DNA from: Phytophthora quininea
Lineage: Eukaryota; Oomycota; Peronosporomycetes; Peronosporales; Peronosporaceae
Length of the DNA stretch: 64,000 bases
Direction of reading: 5' to 3'
NCBI GenBank assembly: GCA_011947345.1
Contig: JAAVTG010000584.1
Location: 186,001 to 250,000 of the forward strand
Positions 32,229 to 42,458 of this stretch are shown here, piece by piece. How positions within the stretch are numbered: the first letter of the stretch is position 1; each line of letters begins with the position of its first letter. A program made the translations under genes and the position numbers. The notes under the pieces were generated by a model that saw nothing but the letters and a program-made list of their open reading frames with translations, ran no database searches and had not been told where the DNA came from.

Positions 32229-34786
32229 CGCTCCCCAAGTTCCTGCAGAGACTCTTCGACCCGCTGGAGACCAGGACGGACGCCGAGTGCCTCTTTCGAG
32301 TGCGCATCTCCGGCATCCAGTGCCGCAATCTACAGGGCCGCATGTTTGGCGGCAAACACGACCCCTTTGTGGAGTTCTACTGGGACGACCCAGAAGAGAA
32401 GGCTCCGTACGCTACACCCGTGATTAAGGCAGACCTGAACCCCAATTTTAAAGGACTACTGCTTGCCTTTGAGTACAAGGCCACACTGAATGAGCTGGCC
32501 AAAAGATACTTGGCGGTGAAGGTGTTTTCGAGCAGGAAGTTCCACGCCAAGAACTTGATGGGACATACCAAAGTGGACTTGTGGAGTATTGCCACCGGAC
32601 CGGTACATCACGACCACCATTTGGTGGGCTGTGAGAATGGCCGTGTGGTGTTTAACTGTTACATGGAGCAATGCAGCGAGTGGAACATTTCGGTGAGTGA
32701 CGTGGGCGTCATGATGCCTGCCATTGCGAATGAACTAGATCGTCCGGAGGGGCACGATTTCCAGGAGGATGCGTCCCTGCCGCTGAAAACATGCGGTGAA
32801 ACGGGAGATTGGAGATATTCACGAAGTGAGCTTCCAGGCATTAGCGAGACTAGCGGTATTGTCTTCGCGTGTGTCAAGACCAAACACCCAGCCGAAGGGA
32901 GACGCGACAAGTGAAGATGAAGTGAGTTCCGACTCGCTGATGGCTCAGGATCCCATGGGGGTGGAGTGGGCGACGTCATCAGACTATCTGCCCCCGATCA
33001 CGCGATACAGCACGTTCGATGAGCTTATGTCAGCGACACTAACTCTGGAGGTAACGCATTCTTTTGGTCTAACGTATATTTCGTAAACCATGGTGGGGTA
33101 TATCGTTAACATTAACCTATGCTGTGTGAGATAGGTTCGTCAATTGTTGGTAGGTCGCGGTCAAATGTCCACAGATCCGGACGGCGGATTTTGAGCTTGC
33201 TAGAGAAGTACAAGAAGGACACTTTGGTGCGTTTTGTGACGACTGTTTTGGCGGATTGAGGATGTAAAGCTAACGCTGAATCTGTTCCTCAGGCATTGCC
33301 GAACACAGATGTCCAATTTGATGATGAAATTAAGAATACGATCCTGTTCGGACAGACGTAGCTGTCTCTGGAAAAGATTTTTGAGGACGCACTGCAAGAG
33401 CGAATGAAGAAAAAGTATGACTCTGACCCTAATCATGGGATGAACGGGCTCGGGTTTTCCGAGCAGTTTGTCACCAGCAAGTTTGAGCAGAGTCTTACGT
33501 TGAAGGGACATCAGGTCGGAGTGATTTACGGTACAATTCTATTCAAACGGATTCCAGATGTTCGACAGTTGCGATGTGGAGTGAACAGCGAGAATGGCAT
33601 TTCGTCTTCCAGCTCTGTGATCGTGGGGACAGTGGCGGCAGGGTCCAAAAAGAATGCACGAAAATCAAAAGTGGTGATTCCAATTGAGGCCCAGCGGGTG
33701 TTGGAGAAGATGCAGGACTTGGTGGAGTTGATGGCCAATCGGCAGAAAGACGACAAGGAAGGGAAAGTGCGGAAAGCCACCAAGATCCTCAAAATGTTGC
33801 AGGTATCGCACAAGGCGTCGATGCTGTCGTGGGTGTACGTGTCCGCTGAAGCGCTAGAGGAGACGAAAAACATTCTGCTGCGGCTGTGGCAGTTCCTGCT
33901 CGAGAACATCCGCGTCAGACACTACACTCTGCGCAATGTGTTCTACGAGTTGCTGTTTTATTTAGTAAAGCGGGCGGAACTTAGCGATTTGCCCTTGCTG
34001 GGCTTCGACTCGACTGTTCACACCACTGCATCGGGAACGAAGCACTCTCACAAAGAAAGATCTTGAGTTTGGCTTAAAGCTGCGCGCCATGCTGGTTGAA
34101 ACCAAGTTCTGCGTGCTGCAAACGGTGTCTGTCCGTGGCGTGATGAACAATAATCTCATGTTCTTTGTGGCACGAATGCTGTCAGTCTTGTGCTTCCGTC
34201 TCCCTTGTGTCGAGGCGCGCACATGCAAATAAAATATTGGCGTCATGAACAACATCATTTGACTTGCAAGCAAGCAGTGCGACACCTTCCTGTCGTGCTG
34301 GCAGCACTTGATTGGGAAGATTATTGTAGACTGCTGTCCACAGACAGCAACGAGATCACATCGGAAGTGAACAAGGTCACGTTGACCGAGTACTTCGACG
34401 AGTCGAAGCAGGTCGGCGGTCGACCGTGTGCGGTGGTGGTCACGGATAGCGTAGATGTCGACGATTTGTATCCGTACAACCCTCAGGAACGAGTGCGGAG
34501 GGATATTAGCTCTACGACGGTGCTAACGGAAATGCGGCGCAAGAAGCAGAAGCGAACGCTGTCGACTGCGAGTGAGCAGGATTCTGACGGTACAACTTCT
34601 AGTGACAACGCTGATAACGGCGAGGACGACGAAGAACTCGTCGTTGTCATGCAGCGTGTGGCGTTCATGAAGATGCACCGACCCGAGTTCGAGGTATCGA
34701 GAAACGCGATGCGCTCATTGAAAGAAGGCATTGCGAGCTGGGGCGAAGTCGAGGTGCAGTCGATTCGAGGAGCCGTCAACGCTTAA
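32229..34786 (+). CDS. C2-domain protein, interrupted (possible pseudogene)
   Basis: The start is uncertain. The frame is clear from about 32229 (LPKFLQRLFDPLETRTDAE) into a C2 domain: VRISGIQCRNLQGR, GGKHDPFVEFYWDDP, KADLNPNFKG, YLAVKVFSSRKFHAKNLMG. C2 domains bind phospholipids, often with Ca2+, and can target proteins to membranes. After a shift near 32800 (VSFQALARLAVLSSRVS) there are two candidate introns, from 33052 (GTAACG...GATAG) and near 33226 (GTGCGT...CCTCAG). An in-frame TAG follows at about 33358, then long helical stretches (IEAQRVLEKMQDLVELMANR), another shift near 34050, and an acidic tail ending at 34786. Several breaks plus a stop suggest either decay or poor sequence. Confidence 0.55.
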
Positions 34787-34843
34787 ATCCTAAGCCAAGG
34801 ACAAACGTGAGCCCCCGCATCAACAGACAGCTCGAGCTCGTGC

Positions 34844-34951
34844 AGCGAAGCCGATGAGCTGGTCGTGGTCATGCGCCGTGTGGCTTCCATCAAAGTCATC
34901 CGTCCGGCGTTTGACATGCCGAAGGAAGTGCTGGCCGACTTGCGCCGTTGA
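34844..34951 (+). pseudogene. duplicated copy of the C2 gene's C-terminal module
   Basis: Just after the stop at 34786 the plus strand encodes DELVVVMRRVASIKVIRPAF in an open run of 35 codons. This mirrors EELVVVMQRVAFMKMHRPEF near the end of the preceding gene. It has no start of its own and ends at TGA 34951. Confidence 0.5.
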
Positions 34952-35039
34952 AACGACCTCCAGCATTGACGAGGCGGCCTCCATGAGGCGGAGCAGGAGG
35001 CGATTTCATACTGCACGACCAGCGACCACCACGGCAGCA

Positions 35040-36429
35040 TCACAGCCCAGCAGGGAGTTGATCTTTGTTGCGCTTCCTGAATTTCTGGTACCAGCCAGGC
35101 GAGGCTTTGAAGGCAGGATCATCGGATCGCTCGCGAGCTTTCTCCGCGACCCACTCGTACGAGACGCACTCGCCCGACTGGACCCTCGCGTTGATCAGCT
35201 CCACCAAAGCCGTTTCAGCCTCCTTGAGCGCAGGCGAGCGTCCTCCATTCCCCATGTTCTTCTTGTCGCCGCTTTCCTCGAGGATTTTGGCGCTATTCTT
35301 GAGCCACTTGTTGACTGTCTTGACCTGCAGAACCAAGTTGTGCGCCTGCAAAAGTGAGTCTGCGCTTCCGCCGCCGATTTGTTTCCGCTCTGAATCCACC
35401 TGATCACGGATTGTTTTTCTGCCAGCGTGATCCTGGCTCCAACAGCCTTGATCTGTCCTGCTCCGAGGTCGTCTTCCGAAGCACACTTGAGCGTCATCAA
35501 GAATCGCATGAATTGTTCGCGGATGCTGCTTCCTGCTTTCAGAGCAAGTTCTCTGTCGCCATCGGTATAAAACTCTTCATTGTTCAGCTCCAACACCAAG
35601 CGAATAAGCTTGGTCTCATTCATTCCAGGGCTCTTCTTGGGGTTCTACACAACACGTTAGTGACAAGTTGCTTTATCGTGCACAAGACGCACCCGATCGG
35701 CCAGGAAAACACGCAGCGCAGTGACCATAATTTGCTGCATGAGCTGATCTTGCACTGGCAAGTTTTCTGTCAGCTCCTTTCGGCGAACGCCCCCACCTCT
35801 CTGCAGCAGCTGACTCCAGCCTGCAGGGCAAGTCGGTGGGCAATATTCTCGATGGCAACAACGTCGCTCGGCTGAAAACGCCTCGAACCGTCAGTATTCT
35901 TTTCCGACAAGTTGAGCGCCCATCGCGGATGTATTCCGCCACGACCGATGGCCTCCTTGTATTCGTTTAGGAGCATTGGCAGCCTGCCCTTGAAGCCCTT
36001 CTGATTCCGGGTCGATCCGATCTTGTTTAGGAGTAGACCGACGCGTTCTCCAAAGCAGAATTCGAACTCACTCAGCTCGATGAAATAACAGCAGTCGAAG
36101 GTGTCGTCCTTGTGAAGCTCCACCAGCGGGTAGATCAGGTTGCGTGGGGCGGGCGCGAATCGAATGGCCGACGATGCATGCTGCCAGAGCTTCCCAGCTC
36201 GGCGCGAGAGCAGGTCGTCCAAGGGCTCCCACCGGACCACGGCACGGAGCTCCGCCAGGACGATGTACCGCTTGGCGTCCGGCGGCTTTAGGTGGACCTC
36301 CGTGCCGTCCAGCTGGAAGGTCTTGTACGGGAGCTCGTACGCGGTCACCAGCGCCTCGGTCGTGCCTGTGCAACAGAACTCGTCCCTGTACAGCCGCGCG
36401 ACGAACGCCATGTTCACGAGAGCGACCAT
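35040..36429 (-). CDS. protein with C-terminal CENP-B/Tc5-type DNA-binding domain
   Basis: The N-terminal part starts at 36429, or at 36411 (MAFVARLYRDEFCC), and is an unfamiliar folded region (TEVHLKPPDAKRYIVLAEL). After one shift near 35815, LTENLPVQDQLMQQIMVTALR leads to a 51-nt intron (GTGCGT...GTGTAG) and then NPKKSPGMNETKLIRL. The C-terminal part has a first helix-turn-helix (ITLAEKQSVIRWIQSGNKS ... VNKWLKNSAKIL) and a CENP-B/Tc5-type second one (ALVELINARVQSGECVSYEW; PAFKASPGWYQKFRKRN), as in pogo-like transposases. No DDE catalytic domain follows. It is probably a DNA-binding protein derived from a transposase. Two small frameshifts fit base-run losses. Confidence 0.55.
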
Positions 36430-37286
36430 GTTGGGCGCAAGAAGCGTGGAGGAGACGCTGCTCGCGCTGCGCGAGGCTGCCTTTGCTGCTCGACAAGACT
36501 ACCATTGCCAGAGATGCGCACCGCTCTTTGAGAGGGATCAACCACCTCCTGCGCCACCGCAACGAGCCGCAGGTCAAGCAGGGTCGCGCCATCTCGGACG
36601 CGGCCGCCAAGATTCGGATATGGGCTGCGAAGGACGGCAAGGACATCGGCTCCTACAGCTACGAGACGCTAGCGAAAGTGGCGGGGATACCGCGGGCTTC
36701 CTACACGACGACTTACCACGACGAGGTCATGGCGGAGATTGAGCTCATGAAGCGCGATAAAGACGACTGGTGGGCCGAGGACTGCAACGGTCAGGCGACG
36801 CTGTTGGAGCTCATCCAGGCCGCGAAGATAGCTCTCCACATCTCGATATTCGAGTGGATGCATCTGAGGTTGGCCCAGGAAGTAGTGGAAAGGTTTAGGA
36901 AGGGCGTCCGCGTCATCGTCTAGACGAACCCGTGGCTGTGGACCCGAGACAGCCGGCCGATTTTTGAGCTGTTGATCAGCAACGGGGTGCCGGTGTACAC
37001 ACCGCGCGCACACAAGTCGTACAGCGTCCACACGAAGCTGTTAGTTGTCGACGGAAGCTTGATTCACAGCGGTAGCTCGAATTGGACCCGAGGGGGAGTG
37101 GATCAAGACAAAGGCACCATGTCGGCGTCGGGGAACAGAGTGCAAGCAAAGGCGACGAACCAAGAATATAACCAGCTCGTCTACAGTCCCGACAGAGCCA
37201 AAGAGATCATTGTTCGCATTGCGAAGGGGGTTCTTGTGCGGGACATCGACGCTGTCGACCAGCACGTTCTTGCTCGCAGTACTTGA
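36428..37286 (+). pseudogene. phospholipase-D-like protein, one HKD motif, internal stop
   Basis: The ATG at 36428 overlaps the start of the divergent gene. After a frame change near 36485, a helical region (RAISDAAAKIRIWAAKDGKD; SYETLAKVAGIPRASYTT) resembles a helix-turn-helix. Then come PLD-like strands (ALHISIFEWMHLRLAQE) and an in-frame TAG at 36921. The same frame goes on with the HKD motif VHTKLLVVDGSLIHSGSSNW. One HKD per chain is normal in dimeric PLD-superfamily phosphodiesterases and nucleases. The stop may be an error or real inactivation. The substrate could be phospholipid or nucleic acid; the helix-turn-helix hints at the latter. Confidence 0.55.
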
Positions 37287-37342
37287 CTTGAAGCATTTGA
37301 CTTGGTTTGATTATAAATCTCCAAGAGTCATCCATCAGGATC

Positions 37343-38647
37343 ATGGACGCGTCCCGTCCGCTTCTGGCCGGCGACGCCGACGCTGACACCGACAACGCCG
37401 CGGAGGACGCACGCTCGCCCGACTGCCTCTCACGGTATCTCTCGGCTGGCAATGGGAGTCACAACGGAGCGGTCTACGCCAACGGGGTCGCCACCAGCAA
37501 CGGCCACTTGAGGGAGGACGAGGAGCTGGACAAGCGGCCGCTGTGCTGCCAGCCCTGCAGCCGCTGGCCCTGCTGGAAGTGGATCTTCCCGGACCGCGTC
37601 GGAGACTACGAGGACTTTGCCACGAGCGCGCAGGTGCGACCGTCGATTTGGCCCGAGAAACTCACCACACTGATGGTCCCTGGTTGCTATCAGATGGGGA
37701 GATCTACGCGCTGCGGCAGACAGCACGCGAACACTTCGACCCAGTGCTACCAGGTGCGCACTGCTCGAATCGGAGGGGAAAGTCGGAAAAGAGACTGACT
37801 TGGGACGCTCTCTGCAGAGGATGCCGACATGCTGCAGCACCTGTGGGGCGGCGTCTTCCCCACGCTGCCCTACGAAGGCCGAGTGAACGTGCGCTGGCGA
37901 GACGTCGGCTTTCAAGTGCGATCCTCTCGTTCTTGGTGGGGTGCAGAGGACTGACTTGTATAGCTCGCTTTGCTTGCAGAACGACGACCCGGTGTCCGAT
38001 CTCCGCGCCTCTGGGCGGCTCGCCATCCGGATGCTGCTCTACTTCTCGGACCACCTCAACGACGAGCTCAAGGTGGGTTTTCATGGCAGATTCGACCACG
38101 TATACAGGTCGCTCACTCCAGCCCGTTCGCTGCAGCGCATGTTGCGTGAAAACCGCTTCCCGTGTGTCTGTGCGCGCTGAACCTGCTGGAAATGTTGCTG
38201 TGCCACTTGAAACTCAAGGAGCCGCTGCCGCTGGTTTGCCCATGCTGTGGCACGGAGAATGCAGAGCTGGAGACATCGCGGCAACCGAGTCGGTCGCATC
38301 CGGAACTGCGCGGCTTCGCAGCCTTGATGGGCGACGCGTCTTCACTCGCATCTGCTGCGTACACTCACCAGATCGCGTGCGCTGAGGGCGGGCCTGCCGA
38401 GATTGCGCTAGCTCACGTGTTTGCCCACGCGCTGCTGGTAATGGACGGCGTCTGGAAGCAGCAGCTGCAGCGCGATCCAACCACGACGCTGATGCACTTC
38501 CGAGAGGCTCTTGTTGAAACTCGTGTGCGGGTCGTCGCCTTCCTGTCACGACGGCGCTCGCCGCTCACGCTGTCGGAATTGGACGTCTGGGGCTATCGGC
38601 AACGAACACGATGCCGGAGCTTCCGCAAGACCGCATATCGGGGTTGA
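37343..38647 (+). CDS. ELMO-domain protein
   Basis: Five exons are proposed: 37343-37633, 37702-37753, 37818-37915, 37980-38072 and 38136-38647, with introns of 63-68 nt all GT-AG. After an acidic N-terminus, CCQPCSRWPCWKWIF marks a cysteine-rich stretch. The ELMO domain core is WGGVFPTLPYEGRVNVRWRD, VGFQ, NDDPVSDLRASGRLAIRMLL YFSD. The C-terminal helices are NLLEMLLCHLKL and HVFAHALLVMDGVW. A GC dinucleotide indel near 38175 shifts frame before NLLEMLL. ELMO-domain proteins act as GTPase regulators: ELMOD types are Arf-family GAPs and ELMO1-3 work with DOCK proteins. Which applies here is not decidable. Confidence 0.8.
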
Positions 38648-38750
38648 TACATCAGCCGATTTGTTGTTGTTGTATTAGGTAGTAGCAGATAACGCCGTGA
38701 GGCGCGAGCAAACAAGTAGATCGGTCCAGGCCATCGTGCGCAGTGTGCAG

Positions 38751-39655
38751 TTACTCCACGCTCCAGTCGATGGGCTCCTTGCCATGCTCTTTGAGGTAGC
38801 TGTTGGCACGCGAGAAGCACTTGGAGCCCAGGAACGGCGCATTGGTCTTGGCGGCGCCTAGTGGCGACGGGTGCGAGGAGCGCACCACGAGATGCCGCTT
38901 CGAGTTGATGAGCGCTCCCTTCTGCTGCGCCGGTCGCCCCCAGAGCAGGAACACGACGTTGGAGCCTTCGCTGTTGATCTTGGAGATGACCGCGTCCGTG
39001 AACTGCTCCCAGCCCTTCTTTTGGTGCGAGTTGGCTTCTCCACGCCGCACAGTCAGCACTGTGTTGAGCAGCAGAACACCCTGGCGGCTCCAGCTCGACA
39101 GACAGCCGTGAGTGGGGCGTTTGATGGCCACGTCACTCATGGCCTCTTTGAAGATGTTTTTCAGGCTCGGCGGCGGCGGGATCCCCTCGCGCACCGAGAA
39201 GCTGAGGCCGTGCGCCTGCTGGGGGCCGTGGTATGGGTCTTGGCCCAGGATCACCACCTTGATGTCGCTGAAGGCGCAGTCTCGCAGCGCCGCGAACACA
39301 TCGCAGGGCGGCGGGTAGATGGTCTTCTTGCGGCCCTCTTCGCCCTCCAGAAACCTCGCCAGCGCCTGGAACGAGCCCTTTTGAACTCTTTCTCCAGCAG
39401 AGCGAACCAGGAGCTGTGCAGCAGCGAGCGTAGACTTGAGCTCTTCTGCAGCGCTGTGAAGCTCGTCACGGGTAGCGCCTCGCCTTCGGCCTCTGTCGGT
39501 TCCTGTTGCGTCGCACTCTGTTCCTCCGAGACGCTGCTATCCTCGCCGTCTTTGGCAACGTCTGGCAACTTGCTGTTGGGCTCTTCTGCTGCCTCGGTGC
39601 GGCGCTTCTTGGCCGGCGGCGCGCCGAAGAACGACCGAATATCGCGCGTGGCCAT
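38751..39655 (-). CDS. UNG: uracil-DNA glycosylase, family 1, with PIP box
   Basis: The ATG at 39655 gives [19 protein letters not shown], a PCNA-interacting (PIP-like) motif followed by a nuclear signal, as in human UNG2. One A is missing near 39380; restored, [17 protein letters not shown] leads into the catalytic domain. The catalytic loop is [20 protein letters not shown], the Asp being the general base. Then [24 protein letters not shown] and the minor-groove loop [11 protein letters not shown] follow, ending at 38751; 302 codons in all. The enzyme excises uracil from DNA to start base-excision repair, here probably at replication forks. Confidence 0.93.
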
Positions 39656-41440
39656 TGTATGCGCGGTTATTGCTCGGTTGGGGTATTGTGACTTCCCGGT
39701 ACAAGTGAACATTATTTTCCAGGAAGTCAAACTTTCGACGCAACAGAGGCAACAGAAGGGCGACTACTGTAAGCACTACTGCATCGCGTGGTTGCACGAA
39801 GACAAGATCGTACGTGGCTTACCAGATAGCCTGCTAATTGCTCCATGTACTAAAATCTGTTTCGACCGCCTTACAGAGAGTCAAGCATGAGTTACCAACA
39901 CAAGAATAAGGCGGAGTGGACGTTCAGCTCTAGCGCAAAGCCAAGTCCGTAGTACATGGAGATGCAGGACCAGTAGATCGCGAAGGCTGTGAAGGCCAAA
40001 TACGTGCAGGACTCGCACTTAGCACCGGGTGCATTCTAGTCTGGAATCCGGATCACCACGTCATTTTCATTAGGCGCAGCTCTTACTGATTTTACCCCAT
40101 CATTGGTACGCGCTTGCTTGTGTCGTCCCAGAAGAACTGCGTGCGGATTCTCGCTCAAGCCATTGTCCATTGTACGCAAAGAAGAATTGGGCCCATTTCT
40201 GTCAATTTCGGGTGTGAAGCATCGTGTAGACGCTCAAGTGGATCGTGCCAAAGTGTGACATAGTCAATTGTGAAAAACTCTCCAACTGGAGCGTTTCCAC
40301 TCGAACTAAAGTATGTTTTGGCTCCGTTGTGCTCGGCCACCGCCGAGAGCCAACACTGATAGTCAATCCTGAAGATAGCGTCAAATGGCGTGTATCCTCA
40401 TCAGGACCCACCGCATGTAAAATATACAGAAATGCAGATAGAAAAATTACCCACGCAAAATGTTCCCACCGGACATCTTACTAGGTACATTTCACAGGGA
40501 AAGTTTCATCACAATCGCTTTGCATACACATACCTGGTTGGCCATCCAAACGCATGCACATGAGCACACAATGACACGATCGATGCCATATAATTTCGAC
40601 CCCTTTGTCCTTGCCAGTATCAACGGGGTCCACACAAAACGACACAGCCCCAGCGCGTTTGTCGATACGTTCAAACGCCTTCCTCCCCAGTCAGCCTTCC
40701 GCCTCGATGCCACTGGATACACTTGGCGGTTGCCGCGTACGTGATCAGCCCGCATTGACGGGTCCCAACCTGCGCCAGCTCATCGGCTTACCCATAAGTG
40801 ATGAGAAAGCAGGCCCCACATGCACGATTTTATTGATAGGGGTAAAAATTCAGAACCATCTCGGGCACCATCTTGCCCCTGAGAACTGTCAACGATAACA
40901 GCATGAATAGCCGCACCAGCCAACACCCCGAATTCATGCTCTCCACCCTCGTGCATACAAGCTTAGAGACCCCCGACCGAACAATACATGTCCGACCGGA
41001 AATACTCAAACCACTCACACACAGTCCACGAATGGATCACAAGATTTAGTTATACGGAGCCCACACAACATTCACATGCAGTACTGCCAGAACCTGTGCC
41101 GACACTCCATACCTGAAGGCCTCACGGTTCTTGCGCCCAAGCAGACAACACGCACTTGTTGTTTTCCTGAGAAAATGTAGATTGTATTGAATAAAGCTCA
41201 GAGACAAACATGGAAACTCCTACCGTGACGATTCCAACCGGTTGCGACGTCCTCTTGGCTCGTTTCCCATTGGAGGGTTACCTGTAAAATTGCATAGATT
41301 CTTGGGTCTTAGGATTGTCGTTTGATAGCCATGTTGTCGCAAGAGACCTCCACAATCTGATATGGTTGACCTCAATGGTCACTGCCGAACTTCTTGGTGT
41401 GTCGCTTGGGCAAAGATCCCAATCAACGCGTCGCTTCAGC
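39656..41440. other. AT-rich gene-poor stretch
   Basis: Base composition changes here from GC-rich genes to AT-rich DNA. No frame with a family signature, splice pattern or RNA gene is visible. This is the left edge of the repeat-rich right half of the window. Confidence 0.5.
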
Positions 41441-41480
41441 TAAAGATCTCAAAAGATCTCAAACGATCTCAAACGACCCT
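41441..41480 (+). repeat. short tandem repeat, four ~10-bp units
   Basis: Units TAAAGATCTC, AAAAGATCTC, AAACGATCTC and AAACGACCCT follow directly, decaying towards the right. Confidence 0.7.
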
Positions 41481-41972
41481 CCGTTCAGAGCCAAAGATAT
41501 CGTTTCCGGCCGGATACATTCTGGCGGAAAGCGTTCAGCTAATATCAGAAACTCCATGCAGAAATTGATGTGTGCCACATGATTTGTAGCCATCATGTCA
41601 CAACCTGATTTTTGTGACACTATGTCACTAAAGCTTAGGAGATAACTTTATGGCAACCGTGGCTATCGTCGAAGATCTCAGATATGAGGTGTCGTATTCC
41701 CATTGCGTTGGACGTGTACAGCGACTGACATTCTGTACCACGCTGCGGGTCATCAATGCAATGCGGTCGACTCTTGTTAATGCACCTTTTATCGGTATCT
41801 TCGAGCACCTTTGGCGCCTTCCCCGTCAAATCGGATCACTTGAATTACCGTCCCATCTTCAGATCATTAGTTTACCGACGAACCGGCCACATCATTTCAA
41901 GCCGGTCTTGGGCGGTTCAGCACTGCGCGATCGTCCAGCGAAGCGTCATTCGTCAAGGAACGCCACGCAGCA

Positions 41973-42293
41973 ATGGACTCGTCGACGGACGTGAGCTCGG
42001 CTTCGATACGCATTGCGAGCGCTCTGCCTGGAACACACAAGATAGCAACTGGTGTGACGTCGCGGCTCCAGTGGAGCAGGATCGACGAGTTGGAGGAGCT
42101 TCAACTCAAGCTCGACAAAATGGAAGTGTTGCTGGCCAATCTCGTCGAGCTACACCAAGACGTTTCGGCCAGGGTCAGCGTAAACATGCATGAGGCGTTG
42201 AGAACAGCACTTGATGGTAAGGAACTCCGTCAATGTGATGATATCCCGTTTTCAGATGTCCTCAGCGACGTTATTGGGCACAGCAGTGAATAA
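41973..42293 (+). CDS. small coiled-coil ORF, hypothetical
   Basis: 106 codons starting MDSSTDVSSASIRIASALPG. The middle has good heptads (IDELEELQLKLDKMEVLLAN, LVELHQDVSARV). It runs convergent with the Ulp1-like remnant. No family or signal peptide is seen. It may be a fragment of a repeat-encoded protein. Confidence 0.3.
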   Translation: MDSSTDVSSASIRIASALPGTHKIATGVTSRLQWSRIDELEELQLKLDKMEVLLANLVELHQDVSARVSVNMHEALRTALDGKELRQCDDIPFSDVLSDVIGHSSE

Positions 42294-42458
42294 AGCCGAC
42301 TTACGGCTCGCTTCAATATCAGCAAATTCACAAAATATACTCAATGCCAACTTATGCATCGTCAAGGAAAATCCGCGCCACCACCCTTACTACTTCCTGC
42401 AATCTCATCCAGGTTTTGACATCGCGGCGGAGGGTTTGGTCATTTGTGTCGCTGGAGC

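Noticed and set aside
41441..41480. CRISPR-like repeat
   Set aside because: Direct ~10-bp units without spacers in a eukaryotic context; a simple tandem repeat.
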